A stretch of DNA of 64,000 nucleotides, from positions 186,001 through 250,000 of the forward strand of contig CAWEYO010000014.1 of NCBI GenBank assembly GCA_963813315.1. Direction: 5' to 3'. Below, one piece after another: positions 38,239 to 47,114 of the stretch. The DNA is from CAWEYO01 sp963813315. Its GTDB lineage: Bacteria > Pseudomonadota > Alphaproteobacteria > Rhizobiales > Rhizobiaceae. A program made the translations under genes and the position numbers. Positions within the stretch are counted from its first letter, which is position 1. Each line of letters begins with the position of its first letter. Below the pieces are notes generated by a model that saw only the letters and a list, made by a program, of their open reading frames with translations, searched no databases and was not told the DNA's origin.

Positions 38239-38540
38239 AGGCAGCGCCGAGCGTGCGGCTGGCGCATCAGAATATCTGCCAGAACGTAGTTGAGGTCGCT
38301 GCTTCAGAGGTACCCCTCATTTCGTAGTGGTACAGCCGCGGCCAAATACCCCGTTTGGTGCCTGCTCTCACCATTGGACTAGGGTGTGTTGGGATTGAGG
38401 TCGGTCCGAGTTGAAAAATGACGGTTTCGAGAACCGGCAAAGAGCGAGGTCGGCCAACCGGCTGCCCATGGCATCATTCTATGTTTATCGAGTTGCCACT
38501 TATTGGGTACGGTCTCCGTCGAGACCCCATTCGATTTCCT
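38239..38540. other. Intergenic gap, no gene seen
   Basis: Between the dioxygenase remnant and the 3' end of the sugar transferase gene. GGGTGTGTTGGGATTGAGG (about 38382) resembles an insertion-sequence end but no transposase is present. It may contain debris of the truncation event. Confidence 0.4.
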
Positions 38541-39221
38541 TCAGAGTCCCGTGCCGCCTACGACTGACAATACGGTCTTCGAAAGGATGACGAGATCGGT
38601 AGCGAAGGACATTTGCTGCGCATAATCGGTATCGTATTTGGCGCGCTCGGCGAAGGAACATCCGTTTCTGGCGCTCACTTGCCAGGCGCCGGTGAGTCCA
38701 GGTCGCAAGTCGAAATAGGCCGTTCCCGGATAGAGCTGCCACTGTTCGGGAAACATCGGGCGAGGGCCGACGAGGCTCATGTGTCCCATAAGGACGTTCC
38801 AGAGTTGCGGTAGCTCGTCCAAGGAGAACTTGCGCAGGTACTTCCCGATTCTGGTGATCCGCGGGTCGTTTGCCAATTTTTGCGCTCGGTCCCATTCGAG
38901 CCGCGCATCAAGATTGTTACGCAGATGTTGCTCCAGCTTGGCCTCGGCGTTCGGAACCATTGTGCGCAGTTTCCACATGTCGAAAACCATGCCGCCTTTT
39001 CCAAGACGCTTCTGGCAATAGAAAACTGGACCGCCGTCACGGCGAATAAGGATCGCAAGAAGCAAAATAACAAGCAATACGATAGGGCCAAGCAGGATTA
39101 CAGCGAGAATATCCAAGCCTCTCTTGGCCACTTGGTAAGCGGTCGATCGGCTAGTTTGATGCGCGTATGGCAGGTTAAGCTGCCTGCCATTTACGGGAGA
39201 TTGAAGCAGTACTCTTGACAT
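38541..39221 (-). CDS. Undecaprenyl-phosphate sugar-1-phosphate transferase (ExoY-like)
   Basis: A 226-residue polyisoprenyl-phosphate hexose-1-phosphate transferase that attaches the first sugar of a repeat unit to undecaprenyl phosphate. One N-terminal membrane segment (LDILAVILLGPIVLLVILLL) is followed by the catalytic domain: PVFYCQKRLGKGG, FDMWKLRTMV, RKFSLDELPQLWNVLMGHMS, LVGPRPM and RPGLTGAWQVSARN. The short form without the PssY-type N-terminal domain matches ExoY. ATG 39221 is preferred to GTG 39230. The gene is divergent from the GumC-like gene across an AT-rich promoter region. Confidence 0.88.
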   Translation of the reverse strand: MSRVLLQSPVNGRQLNLPYAHQTSRSTAYQVAKRGLDILAVILLGPIVLLVILLLAILIRRDGGPVFYCQKRLGKGGMVFDMWKLRTMVPNAEAKLEQHLRNNLDARLEWDRAQKLANDPRITRIGKYLRKFSLDELPQLWNVLMGHMSLVGPRPMFPEQWQLYPGTAYFDLRPGLTGAWQVSARNGCSFAERAKYDTDYAQQMSFATDLVILSKTVLSVVGGTGL

Positions 39222-39817
39222 TTGGACCACTCATCAGGTAATTGCCGACAACGCTAAGTAATAGTTTGTCCGTCCCTATATCTTTCTGAAGTAGAGCGAT
39301 TAAATTGGTTTTAGTTTTTTATTGATTGAAAAAGAAGTTTGCCAATCTGAAATGATAGCGGCAATAGATACACTGTATATATATTGATCTAGACCGAGAG
39401 ATCGATATCCATAGGCGTAAATCGCCACCTATAGGAGTAGGTCGCGGTCGAACTCTGGTACTTCCATGGAGCGGTGCAGATCGCTGATATGGGCAGATCA
39501 AAGCGAACAGACGGGATGTCTGGCGGAACGCCGTTTGCGGCGCGTGAGGAGATCATCAGTCGGTCAGCGCACCGCGATCGAGGAAGCCACTGTTTCGCTC
39601 GTTGCGAAGGGCTGGAGCGGATCTTCGCCGGCGACGTCACGGGAGCGCGGCAATAACAAGCTTTGGCCGACTGTCCCTTTGGGGGAGGCGGCAACCGGAG
39701 GGGCTAGTCCAAGGGATGTAATCTGCCCGGATTTATCCGATTGAAGGACTATTATCCTCTGCAGGCTCGTTGATAATGCATTTTCGGCAGGTTCGGTTCG
39801 CAGGGCGGCGGGTTGCG
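39222..39817. promoter_or_regulatory. AT-rich divergent regulatory region of the island
   Basis: Nearly 600 bases without a supportable gene, between the ExoY-like and GumC-like genes. 39297-39400 is far richer in A and T than the rest of the window (TTGGTTTTAGTTTTTTATTG), which fits a promoter region bound by silencing or MucR-type regulators. No exact operator identified. Confidence 0.45.
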
Positions 39818-41365
39818 ATGGGCGATGTTGACTTTCGATTCTATCTATCTATCTTCTTGAAAAGACTTCCTCTTTTCCTGCTGGTCGCAGTATCAACGCT
39901 GACGATTGGTATCACTGCAGCGCTTTTTATGCCGCCCCTATATCGGGCCAGCGCAAGGATCCTGGTTGAGGCGCCGCAAATCCCTACGGAGCTTGCGCGG
40001 TCCACCGTTTCGACCAGCGCTGTCGAGCAGATGGCTGTCACCCGCCAACAAATCACGACCCGGGCGTATCTCTTGGATCTTGCGAACCGTCTCCATGTTT
40101 ACGAAAGGAGAAAGGGGCTCTCCAACGCCTACATCGTCGACAACATGCAGTCGCGGATCCGACTTGAGCAGGTAAATATACAAGATCTGGGAGCCGGTCA
40201 GGGCGCGACGATATTCAGCGTCTCGTTCGATGCGAAAGATCCAATTCTGGCCGCTAATGTTGTAAACGAAATAGTGGCGTTTATTCTTGGAAAGAATAAG
40301 AGTCTGCGCTCCGATCTTGCTGAAGACACTCAGAATTTTTTTCAACAGGAAGTGAAGAGACTTGGATCCGAGCTTAATAGAATCGAATCTGCTATATTGA
40401 AATTCAAAAACGAAAATAGCGTTGCTTTGCCTGATAGTCTTGAATTCCGTCGAAGTGAGCAGAGCAGGCAGCAAGAGAGGTTACTTTTGCTGGAGCGTGA
40501 AGAGTCGGGGCTGCGCAGCCGCCGCAACCATGTCGTGGAGACCTTCGAGTCCACTGGCCGAGTTATAAGCGCAGGCCCGCTGATGCCCGAACAGCAATTG
40601 CTGCAGGACCTCACCCGCAGCCTCTCTGAGCAACTAGCCATCTTTTCCGAGGACAGTCCGACAATAGTCACCCTTCGGGCGCGTATCGCAAGCTTGCAAA
40701 AGGAGCAGCAGAAGGCGAATGCAGGCGGAAAGACCACGCCGGGGTCGTCCGAGCTGGCGATGCAGCTTTCAGAGATCGATGAGCGCCTGGTGTTCATTTC
40801 CAAGGAAAGGGCTCAGATCACGGCGAGCCTCGCCAGCCTGGAAAAATCGATCATGGCAACTCCCAACAATGAGTCGGTGCTTCTTTCCCTGCAGCGAGAT
40901 CACGCGAATTTTCAAGGCCAGTATAATGCGGCTGTCGCAAACCTGGCTCAGGCCTCGACCGGCGAACAGATTGAGTCGCGGTCCAAGGGAATTAAGTTTT
41001 CGATGGTGGAGTCCGCGACGCCGCCGCAAAATCCAGTCAGTCCGAAGCGTCGTGTCATAGCGGCCGCCGGCCTCTTTGGCGGCGTGGCGGGCGGGGTAGG
41101 CCTGATTGTACTGCTTGAACTTCTAAACAAAGGAATGCGCCGGCCTCAGGAACTTGTGCTGTCGCTCGGGATTCAGCCTCTTGTGACTGTCCCTTATATC
41201 TGGCTCGACGGCGAAAAACGGGGTGAAGTTAGGAAAACAGCTTACTTGTCAGCGGCTGCTACCGCTTTGGTGCCAGTTCTTCTCATCGCAATTCACTTTT
41301 CTTACATGCCGATCGGCTCCATCTTCGAAAGGGTCGTGGGGTTGGTTAAGGGCAGCGGGATGTAA
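39818..41365 (+). CDS. GumC/Wzz-type polysaccharide co-polymerase
   Basis: A 515-residue inner-membrane protein of the Wzz/GumC family. A first membrane helix follows FYLSIFLKRLPLFLLVAVST; a large periplasmic coiled-coil domain (about 170-390, e.g. LGSELNRIESAILKFKNENS) ends at the PxxP motif NPVSPKRRVIAAAGLFGGVA in the second helix; a third hydrophobic segment is near the C-terminus. It controls chain length and export. There is no fused kinase; the kinase-like partner is the next gene. ATG 39818 gives MGDVDFRFYL, the expected start. Confidence 0.85.
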   Translation: MGDVDFRFYLSIFLKRLPLFLLVAVSTLTIGITAALFMPPLYRASARILVEAPQIPTELARSTVSTSAVEQMAVTRQQITTRAYLLDLANRLHVYERRKGLSNAYIVDNMQSRIRLEQVNIQDLGAGQGATIFSVSFDAKDPILAANVVNEIVAFILGKNKSLRSDLAEDTQNFFQQEVKRLGSELNRIESAILKFKNENSVALPDSLEFRRSEQSRQQERLLLLEREESGLRSRRNHVVETFESTGRVISAGPLMPEQQLLQDLTRSLSEQLAIFSEDSPTIVTLRARIASLQKEQQKANAGGKTTPGSSELAMQLSEIDERLVFISKERAQITASLASLEKSIMATPNNESVLLSLQRDHANFQGQYNAAVANLAQASTGEQIESRSKGIKFSMVESATPPQNPVSPKRRVIAAAGLFGGVAGGVGLIVLLELLNKGMRRPQELVLSLGIQPLVTVPYIWLDGEKRGEVRKTAYLSAAATALVPVLLIAIHFSYMPIGSIFERVVGLVKGSGM

Positions 41366-41395
41366 CCGACGCCATCGCATCGAATGAGGCACGGT

Positions 41396-42196
41396 ATGGA
41401 GCGAATTCAGACGGCTTTGCAAAAGGTCAAAGAGCAGCGCGGTTCCATTTGGATTGCCGATCAGGCACCCGTGGCTGCTGCCCGGCCTTCGATTGACGAA
41501 GCCTGGTCGCGGCTGACCACGTTCGACTTGGATGCCGTTCATCTCGCAAAGCACCGCATCGTAACGACGACGCGTGCGAACAGGGCTCACTTTGCGTTCG
41601 ACATGTTGCGCACGCGCGTACTGCAGTGTCTTCGGCAGAATAAGTGGACTTCCGTCGCAATCACCTCGCCAACGGCGGGTTGCGGCAAAACAGTCGTTAG
41701 CCTAAATTTGGCGTTCAGCCTATCCAATCAAAAAGACTGCCGCACCGTGCTGGTCGACCTCGATCTTCGGCGGCCGCAGGTAGCGAAGAGCGTAGGTCTC
41801 AGAAATCCACCTTCGGTGGAGGGGTTCCTCAGGGGTCAGTGCGACGTTTCAGATGTTTTCTGGAAGACCAGGGACAATCTCGCCGTTGCCGCGAATAGCC
41901 GTCCCGTCTCGTATTCCGCCGAGCTCCTGCAAAGCCCGGACACGGCGCAGTCCATAAGAAATCTCAAGCAGGTGCTGCATCCGGATGTCATTGTCTATGA
42001 TCTTCCACCCATGCTTACTAGCGACGATGTAACATCGTTCTTACCGAATGTTGATTGCGTCGTCATTGTTGCCGCGGCAGGAATGACAACCGCCAAGGAA
42101 GTTGACCTGTGCGAGAGCTATCTCTCGGAAAAAAGCAATGTACTAGGCGTCGTGATGAACAAATGTGAAATCTTTCCAGAGGAATACGGCTATTAA
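41396..42196 (+). CDS. CpsD/BY-kinase-like ATPase
   Basis: A 266-residue cytosolic protein with the MinD/BY-kinase fold: Walker A SPTAGCGKTVVSLNLAFSLS, Walker A' VLVDLDLRRPQ and Walker B VIVYDLPPML. It pairs with the GumC-like co-polymerase, as in CapA/CapB systems. The C-terminus (EIFPEEYGY) has only two tyrosines instead of the usual Tyr cluster, so autophosphorylation may be weak or absent. ATG 41396 is chosen over 41384 because GAGG is suitably placed. It is in line with the GumC-like gene (30-base gap). Confidence 0.82.
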   Translation: MERIQTALQKVKEQRGSIWIADQAPVAAARPSIDEAWSRLTTFDLDAVHLAKHRIVTTTRANRAHFAFDMLRTRVLQCLRQNKWTSVAITSPTAGCGKTVVSLNLAFSLSNQKDCRTVLVDLDLRRPQVAKSVGLRNPPSVEGFLRGQCDVSDVFWKTRDNLAVAANSRPVSYSAELLQSPDTAQSIRNLKQVLHPDVIVYDLPPMLTSDDVTSFLPNVDCVVIVAAAGMTTAKEVDLCESYLSEKSNVLGVVMNKCEIFPEEYGY

Positions 42197-42309
42197 GTCA
42201 GGGTTTAGAGCGGAACATGGCCTCATATCCCGGTGCTCGCACCTGCGTGGCAATCGTGAGAGCCTTGGGTGGAAGCGCAACGTCCTCTATGGCGACCAAA
42301 TAGCGCGAC

Positions 42310-43155
42310 ATGTCTAACATTCAACTTTACTCGGAATATTTCGGCCTGAACGCGCGTCCGTTCAGTCTGCTGCCCGATCCGGACTATCTGTATTGGTCGG
42401 TCGGCCATAGTCGCGCTTATGCGATGCTGGAATATGGGTTGTCGACGTTTGCTCCTATAACTGTCATCACCGGAGAGGTCGGCGCGGGCAAGACAACGCT
42501 CATCCGGCACCTGCTGCGCTCAGCGCCGAAGGAACTCACGATTGGGCTGATCTCCAATGCGCATGGACAGCGCGGCAAGTTGCTGCACTGGATATTGTCG
42601 GCGCTGGGTCAGGAGTATGGCGGCGGGATGCCGTACGTTAAGCAGTTCGCCACACTGGAGGGGTTCCTTCGGCAACAGGGGGCATGTGGACGGCATACGG
42701 TCCTCATATTCGACGAAGCGCAGAATCTTTCCGAAAAGATGCTCGAGGAGCTCAGATGCTTCTCCAACATAAATGGCGAGGCGGGCGAGTTGCTCCAGAT
42801 TGTACTCGTCGGCCAGCCTGAACTCGGCCGAATTATCGCCCGTCCCGGGATGGTACAGTTTGCGCAGCGCGTGTCCGCGCGTTTCCACCTACCAGCAATG
42901 CCTGAGGAGTTGGTCCATGAGTATATTTCTCACAGGCTGAAAGTTGCGGGAGCTTCCCGGGAGATTTTCACGCCGGAAGCATCGGATGTTGTTTATGGCG
43001 CGAGCCGGGGCTTGCCTCGCGTAATAAACCAGATCTGTGACTATGCTCTTGTCTTTGCATATGTCGAGGAAGCGAGCGTGGTTGACGCTGACCTGGTCCG
43101 TCTGGTCGTTTCCGAACGTCAAATGTCGCTGGCGAGCGCATCGCCGGCGGGATAG
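42310..43155 (+). CDS. ExeA/GspA-like AAA ATPase (exosortase-associated type)
   Basis: A 281-residue AAA+ ATPase. The family's N-terminus is clear (YSEYFGLNARPFSLLPDPDY-LYWS). Walker A is TGEVGAGKTT, Walker B VLIFDEAQNLS, sensor/arginine region LVGQPELGRII, and the C-terminal lid GASRGLPRVINQICDYALVF. This type regularly accompanies XrtA/PEP-CTERM exosortase and polysaccharide loci. Its place between the BY-kinase-like gene and the exosortase fits. It lacks a membrane segment or peptidoglycan-binding domain, unlike true ExeA. Confidence 0.87.
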   Translation: MSNIQLYSEYFGLNARPFSLLPDPDYLYWSVGHSRAYAMLEYGLSTFAPITVITGEVGAGKTTLIRHLLRSAPKELTIGLISNAHGQRGKLLHWILSALGQEYGGGMPYVKQFATLEGFLRQQGACGRHTVLIFDEAQNLSEKMLEELRCFSNINGEAGELLQIVLVGQPELGRIIARPGMVQFAQRVSARFHLPAMPEELVHEYISHRLKVAGASREIFTPEASDVVYGASRGLPRVINQICDYALVFAYVEEASVVDADLVRLVVSERQMSLASASPAG

Positions 43156-43185
43156 CGAAGCCGCAAACTCGGGCCTGCCGGCAGT

Positions 43186-43291
43186 AGAGCATCGGACCCG
43201 AAAGTGGGCACCGGTTTCGGCAAAAATCCGATGCTCAAACAAAGAGATAGAGCGGCAGCGCTGCAATTCCGTAAAAGTGTCCGCCGCTCTA
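43186..43291. repeat. RIME1-like repeat
   Basis: Complete two-hairpin element: GAGCATCGGACCCGAAAGTG with AAAATCCGATGCTC, then TAGAGCGGCAGCGCTG with GTCCGCCGCTCTAA. It separates the ATPase from the exosortase module. Confidence 0.9.
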
Positions 43292-43450
43292 ATGACCAGA
43301 ATCGCCTTGCAGATTGCGGCATTGACCTCGTGGCAGTGCGAGGTTCCCTGCGGCGGGGCCAACAGAAGGAGTAGCCATGAGGCCAAAATATCGCGTCGAC
43401 CGGAACGGCAACCACAAAATATGATCGGCCAAGAAACGAGGGAAACTACC

Positions 43451-43747
43451 ATGCACGGTTCCGGGGAAATCTTCGCAGCCGACACAGCCATAGAAACGCT
43501 GGTTCACGTCACCAACATCGGGACGACGGACACGGCCTTCACTGTCGCTGTCTACACGAGAGACCAGTTCAATGGCAAAAAAGCACTTGAGGCGCTGAAA
43601 GCCGCGATTGCTGACATACTCAACCACTGGAATACGGACAAATATCAGTTACCGCCCGTTGTGACCCTTGACGACGGCAAGGTGGACTACCAGCACTACC
43701 GTTTGGAACGGTCGATAGCGGCGGGCTTCACAGATCCACACAGGTGA
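43451..43747 (+). CDS. Unknown 98-residue protein
   Basis: Starts MHGSGEIFAADTAIETLVHV and looks like a small soluble alpha/beta protein (FTVAVYTRDQFNGKKALEAL, KAAIADILNHWNTDKYQLPP). GAGGGAAACTACC precedes the ATG. In-frame upstream ATG at 43421 would add 10 residues. No family recognised; it sits between the ATPase and the exosortase module. Confidence 0.55.
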   Translation: MHGSGEIFAADTAIETLVHVTNIGTTDTAFTVAVYTRDQFNGKKALEALKAAIADILNHWNTDKYQLPPVVTLDDGKVDYQHYRLERSIAAGFTDPHR

Positions 43748-43966
43748 TCGCAGCGTCGCTTGCCGCCAAGTGAGGCGTACAAACCCCTGTCACCCGGATT
43801 GTGGCGAGCGATCGGGAAGCACCGGAGTTGCTCGAGGCAAAGTGGGAGTTTCAACGTTTACGCCTCTCGGTGATTCTAATGAACCAGCTTCACCCAATAG
43901 GTGTCTGAGTTGCTCAGCCCCAGAGTTCTACAATATCAACTCGCTCAAGTATTCCGGGAGGCAGAA

Positions 43967-44185
43967 ATGTCAGTTCTTCGAGCCCTCATTTGTGCGGCGC
44001 TGGTTGCCTTTGTCGTGTCCCCAACCCTGGCGCAGCTGCGGCCGGGTTCACCTCCTCCCAGCGGCACCCGCGGCGCGCCCGGGCCGGTGGCTGGCGTCGG
44101 TGTTCCGGCTCTTGTGGCGGTCGGCGGCTACATTTGGTTCATACGGCGCAAGCGGCGGGGCAAGGCAAAGAAGCACTCGGAATGA
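43967..44185 (+). CDS. Candidate miniature exosortase substrate
   Basis: A 72-residue protein. It starts with a Sec signal peptide (MSVLRALICAALVAFVVSPT-LAQ), followed by about 20 Gly/Pro residues (LRPGSPPPSGTRGAPGPVAG). It ends with a hydrophobic helix VGVPALVAVGGYIWFI and a basic tail RRKRRGKAKKHSE. Short motif, helix, then Arg-rich end is the layout of exosortase sorting signals (PEP-CTERM and relatives). GGGAGG precedes the ATG. It lies directly upstream of the exosortase gene. The motif (GPVAGVG) is not one of the common ones I know. Confidence 0.65.
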   Translation: MSVLRALICAALVAFVVSPTLAQLRPGSPPPSGTRGAPGPVAGVGVPALVAVGGYIWFIRRKRRGKAKKHSE

Positions 44186-44240
44186 GCTTCGCGCGCAGCA
44201 GGCAAGGCTTTCAAGACAGTCTGTTGTTGAAGATCGTCCC

Positions 44241-45062
44241 TTGCAGGCTGAATCGGCGTCGTTTTCTCGACCACTTTTCTTCGCTGCACTTGTTGCGATT
44301 GGATTTGCAAACGGCATCAGCGAAAAGGTCTACCGATCCGTGGCCGAATACGGATTTGCGACGGCGATGTCTGTCACGTTTGACATCAGCGTCATCCTTT
44401 GGGGTGCCTGCCTTGCTGCACTGGCAACGCTTGTCCGCGCGCCTGAGGACCCATTTCGACGCAGCGATTACGCAATCGGACTTTTGGCCGGCCTAACCTT
44501 CATCGCGCCGGTGCCGGCGGTGAGCTGGTTGGGCCTTTGCCTGATTGCCATTCATTTGCGCGCCACAGCTTCTCACGCCATGATGCGTCGTGCAGCGGCA
44601 ATTGTTTTCGCGCTTACGCTTCCGCTTTTCTGGTCCCGCATTGTCTTTGCTGCCTTCAGCGAAACGATACTTCGCATTGATGCCCAGCTTGTCGGCTGGC
44701 TGATTGGCACGGCGGCGACGGGCAATGTCGTGCCGCTTGCCGACGGCTCCGGTTCGATGTTCATTGCTCCGGGATGCTCATCGGTGGCAAATTTGACGCT
44801 TGCCATCTTGAGTGCCGCAACCTTCGTCAATCTGCGCAGCGGTCGTTGGTCGCCCTCTACACTTGCCTGGACCACAGCGAGCGCGGCCACTGTTGTTGCT
44901 ATCAACCTCATACGCATCAGCCTGATTGGTGTTTATCCAGAACAATTCGACCTGATCCACGGGCCAGCCGGTGCCGCCGTGGCTAATATCTTTACGCTCT
45001 TGGCTATCGTCTCCGTCGGCTACCACAAGATTGGCCATGATGATGCGCCTTTCAACCGCTAG
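44241..45062 (+). CDS. Exosortase (Xrt family transpeptidase)
   Basis: A polytopic membrane protein of about 273 residues and eight helices. The active-site signature is complete: Cys in MFIAPGCSSVANLTLAILSA, Arg in INLIRISLIGVYPEQF, and His in LIHGPAGAAVANIF. Exosortases cut C-terminal sorting signals and move the protein to another attachment. No EpsI domain is fused. The start is uncertain: TTG 44241 is the only near in-frame start, while an ATG at 44182 overlapping the previous stop is out of frame. The subfamily is unknown to me. Confidence 0.82.
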   Translation: MQAESASFSRPLFFAALVAIGFANGISEKVYRSVAEYGFATAMSVTFDISVILWGACLAALATLVRAPEDPFRRSDYAIGLLAGLTFIAPVPAVSWLGLCLIAIHLRATASHAMMRRAAAIVFALTLPLFWSRIVFAAFSETILRIDAQLVGWLIGTAATGNVVPLADGSGSMFIAPGCSSVANLTLAILSAATFVNLRSGRWSPSTLAWTTASAATVVAINLIRISLIGVYPEQFDLIHGPAGAAVANIFTLLAIVSVGYHKIGHDDAPFNR

Positions 45063-45516
45063 CCTTGCCTTCGCAGTACTGCTTGCCGCCAGCCTTGCCA
45101 GCAAGGCTTTCGGCCTGAAAGAAACAAGTCGTGCCGGGCCCGATGAAGACAGGGCCGTTTCATATCTGGAGGAGCGCGGCCTGACCGTCAATTCCGCTGA
45201 TCGCTATGCAGCCTCGATATGGACAATAGCAACGCGGGGCGCATGCCAGGTGCGTATTGCCAACGTTTCGCCGGAAGGCTGGTCACGCGCGATTGTCGCT
45301 GAACAGACAGTGGGCGAACACTTGGTGTACGTGTTCGATGGCCAGCTCTACGCCGAACAGCCAGTTATGCGTACCATGCTTGAAAATTATCTTCGCCGGC
45401 TCGTTCGCTACTTTGGATACCCGGCGCCCGATCTTCAGATACGGGCTATCGCTGTCTCCCCAGCCTGTCCGCCTGATCTGTTGCGTTCGGAAGATGCATT
45501 GCGGCTTTCACAGTGA
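45037..45516 (+). CDS. Secreted exosortase-neighbour protein
   Basis: A protein of about 159 residues with a signal peptide (MMMRLSTASLAFAVLLAASL-ASKAFG) and a small mature domain (YAASIWTIATRGACQVRIAN, EQTVGEHLVYVFDGQLYAEQ), with two cysteines. It overlaps the exosortase gene by 26 bases, so it is translationally coupled. It has the position of an EpsI-like accessory protein but no sequence likeness that I can see. Three ATGs in a row (45037/45040/45043) leave the start ambiguous. Confidence 0.65.
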   Translation: MMMRLSTASLAFAVLLAASLASKAFGLKETSRAGPDEDRAVSYLEERGLTVNSADRYAASIWTIATRGACQVRIANVSPEGWSRAIVAEQTVGEHLVYVFDGQLYAEQPVMRTMLENYLRRLVRYFGYPAPDLQIRAIAVSPACPPDLLRSEDALRLSQ

Positions 45517-45692
45517 AACAGCGCATCGAGGCATGTCGGTTTGGACTTGCGCAAGTGGGCAGCGCGCCGAAGCAGACGCACGCGCTCAATGAAACTCGGC
45601 CACTTCACCGCGCGGCAGCTCTTGGCCGGCATGCGGAAATCCATCCGTGGTGACGCACGCACTCACCGTCACGACGTGGCGAGTGTTTTTTC

Positions 45693-47114
45693 GTGACAGA
45701 GTCCCATAACAATCTTCGAGTCGCGCTGTGGGCTCCTGTGGCGCTGCTGATTCTGGCGGCCACCGCGGTCCCTGTAGAGATGCGGGAACTAGGGCGCACA
45801 ACGCTGAACTTCGGAATATCTCCTGCAGACTTCGCCGTAAACGTCGTGGGATACGTGCCTTTGGGACTTGCTCTCGCCGGGTTAGGCTCGCTGCGAGCTG
45901 TAGTCGCGGCAGCCCTGATCTCGACGATCGCGGAAGTCAGCCAGTTCGCGATGATGCACCGCGACCCTTCCGTGACAGATATCCTCGCCAACACCATCGG
46001 CGCAGCACTCGGGGTCGGGGCCAGCGCCCGCTGGAAGATGCGGCCTCTAGAACTCGGTCTGAACAGGTGGACAGGATTGGGAGCTGCGATCGCGGCGAGC
46101 GCGATTGTTCTTTGGGCCTTCATTCCGGCGGTGGATCCCATCAATACGCGGGGGTTCACATCGCCGGGAGCGCTCGAGGCCCATTGGAAACTCGACGAGT
46201 CGGGCGGAACCACCGCAGAGGATTCCTCCGGGCACGGCTTGAACGGCAAATTCCACAACCCGCCCAAACGCGTAGCGGGAGTCCTCCATGGCGCCGCCGC
46301 GTTCGATGGCGCCACCAACTCGATCGACTTCGACCTGTCCACAGCTCTTCGGCTCGCAGGTAGCATGACCATCACCGCGTGGATCAATTCGTCAAGGTTT
46401 CCAGAGGATGACGCGCCCGTGGTATCGCAGTTCAGCGGCAATGCCGGCTACCAATTGGATACGACGGTTGACAGCGGACCACGCACGATCGGCTTCAAGC
46501 TGACCGACGCGGATGGGAAACTCATGGCTCGGTACGGAGTCACTCCTCTCCCGTTGAACACGTGGCGACACATCGCGGGCGTGTACAACGCTCCGGCGCG
46601 AACTCTGGACGTCTACCTCGATGGCGAGCTGGATAACGGCTACCTCCTTGGCCCGGTAACGTCACAGCAGCGCAGCTCGCGCGAGGGCGTTTCTGTGGGA
46701 AGGCGCAGGGACTTAAGAGAGTTCGAGTTTGCCGGTTCCATTGACGATGTCCGAGTCTACTCGCTGGCGCTGACTAAAGCTGAGATAGAGGCGGTGATGC
46801 GCGGCGACCGTATCGATGGTTTGAGAGAACACAATGAAAGCCCACAAGCGGCTGAGCCCATACGCATGTCCGATCGCCAGGACACGACAATCCCGCCGGC
46901 GGCGGCTGCGCTGGGGATACTGACGGCAATCGCCATTCTCAGCCTGCTGCGCTCAGCCGGACGGGTGGTTTGCCTGCTTGCCAGTCTGCTCGCCGGGTTG
47001 CTTCTTCTGCCTCCGGTGTTTGCGTATCTGCCTTCCTTCAACCTGTGGCTGATACCGCTGGTGAGTCTTGCCGGAGGCGCGTCCGTGGCGCTGGCAACGC
47101 GGAGCTCGCTGTGA
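45693..47114 (+). CDS. VanZ-LamG fusion membrane protein
   Basis: A 473-residue protein. The N-terminal 120 residues are VanZ-like with about four helices (ADFAVNVVGYVPLGLALAGL, SQFAMMHRDPSVTDILANTI). After a further helix a concanavalin-like LamG domain follows (about 155-365: EAHWKLDESGGTTAEDSSGH, ITAWINSSRFPED, WRHIAGVYNAPARTLDVYLD). It ends with two helices (about 410-470). GTG 45693 start. The LamG domain should face the periplasm and bind a glycan. VanZ proteins occur in other exosortase loci. Role inferred only. Confidence 0.75.
   Translation: MTESHNNLRVALWAPVALLILAATAVPVEMRELGRTTLNFGISPADFAVNVVGYVPLGLALAGLGSLRAVVAAALISTIAEVSQFAMMHRDPSVTDILANTIGAALGVGASARWKMRPLELGLNRWTGLGAAIAASAIVLWAFIPAVDPINTRGFTSPGALEAHWKLDESGGTTAEDSSGHGLNGKFHNPPKRVAGVLHGAAAFDGATNSIDFDLSTALRLAGSMTITAWINSSRFPEDDAPVVSQFSGNAGYQLDTTVDSGPRTIGFKLTDADGKLMARYGVTPLPLNTWRHIAGVYNAPARTLDVYLDGELDNGYLLGPVTSQQRSSREGVSVGRRRDLREFEFAGSIDDVRVYSLALTKAEIEAVMRGDRIDGLREHNESPQAAEPIRMSDRQDTTIPPAAAALGILTAIAILSLLRSAGRVVCLLASLLAGLLLLPPVFAYLPSFNLWLIPLVSLAGGASVALATRSSL

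Noticed and set aside
38375..38410. Insertion-sequence-like end GGGTGTGTTGGGATTGAGG
   Set aside because: No matching inverted end or transposase remnant found nearby.
44182..44496. ATG overlapping the stop of the small exosortase substrate
   Set aside because: An attractive coupled start, but its frame gives an Arg/Leu-rich sequence with no homology; the exosortase is in another frame. A frameshift linking the two cannot be excluded.
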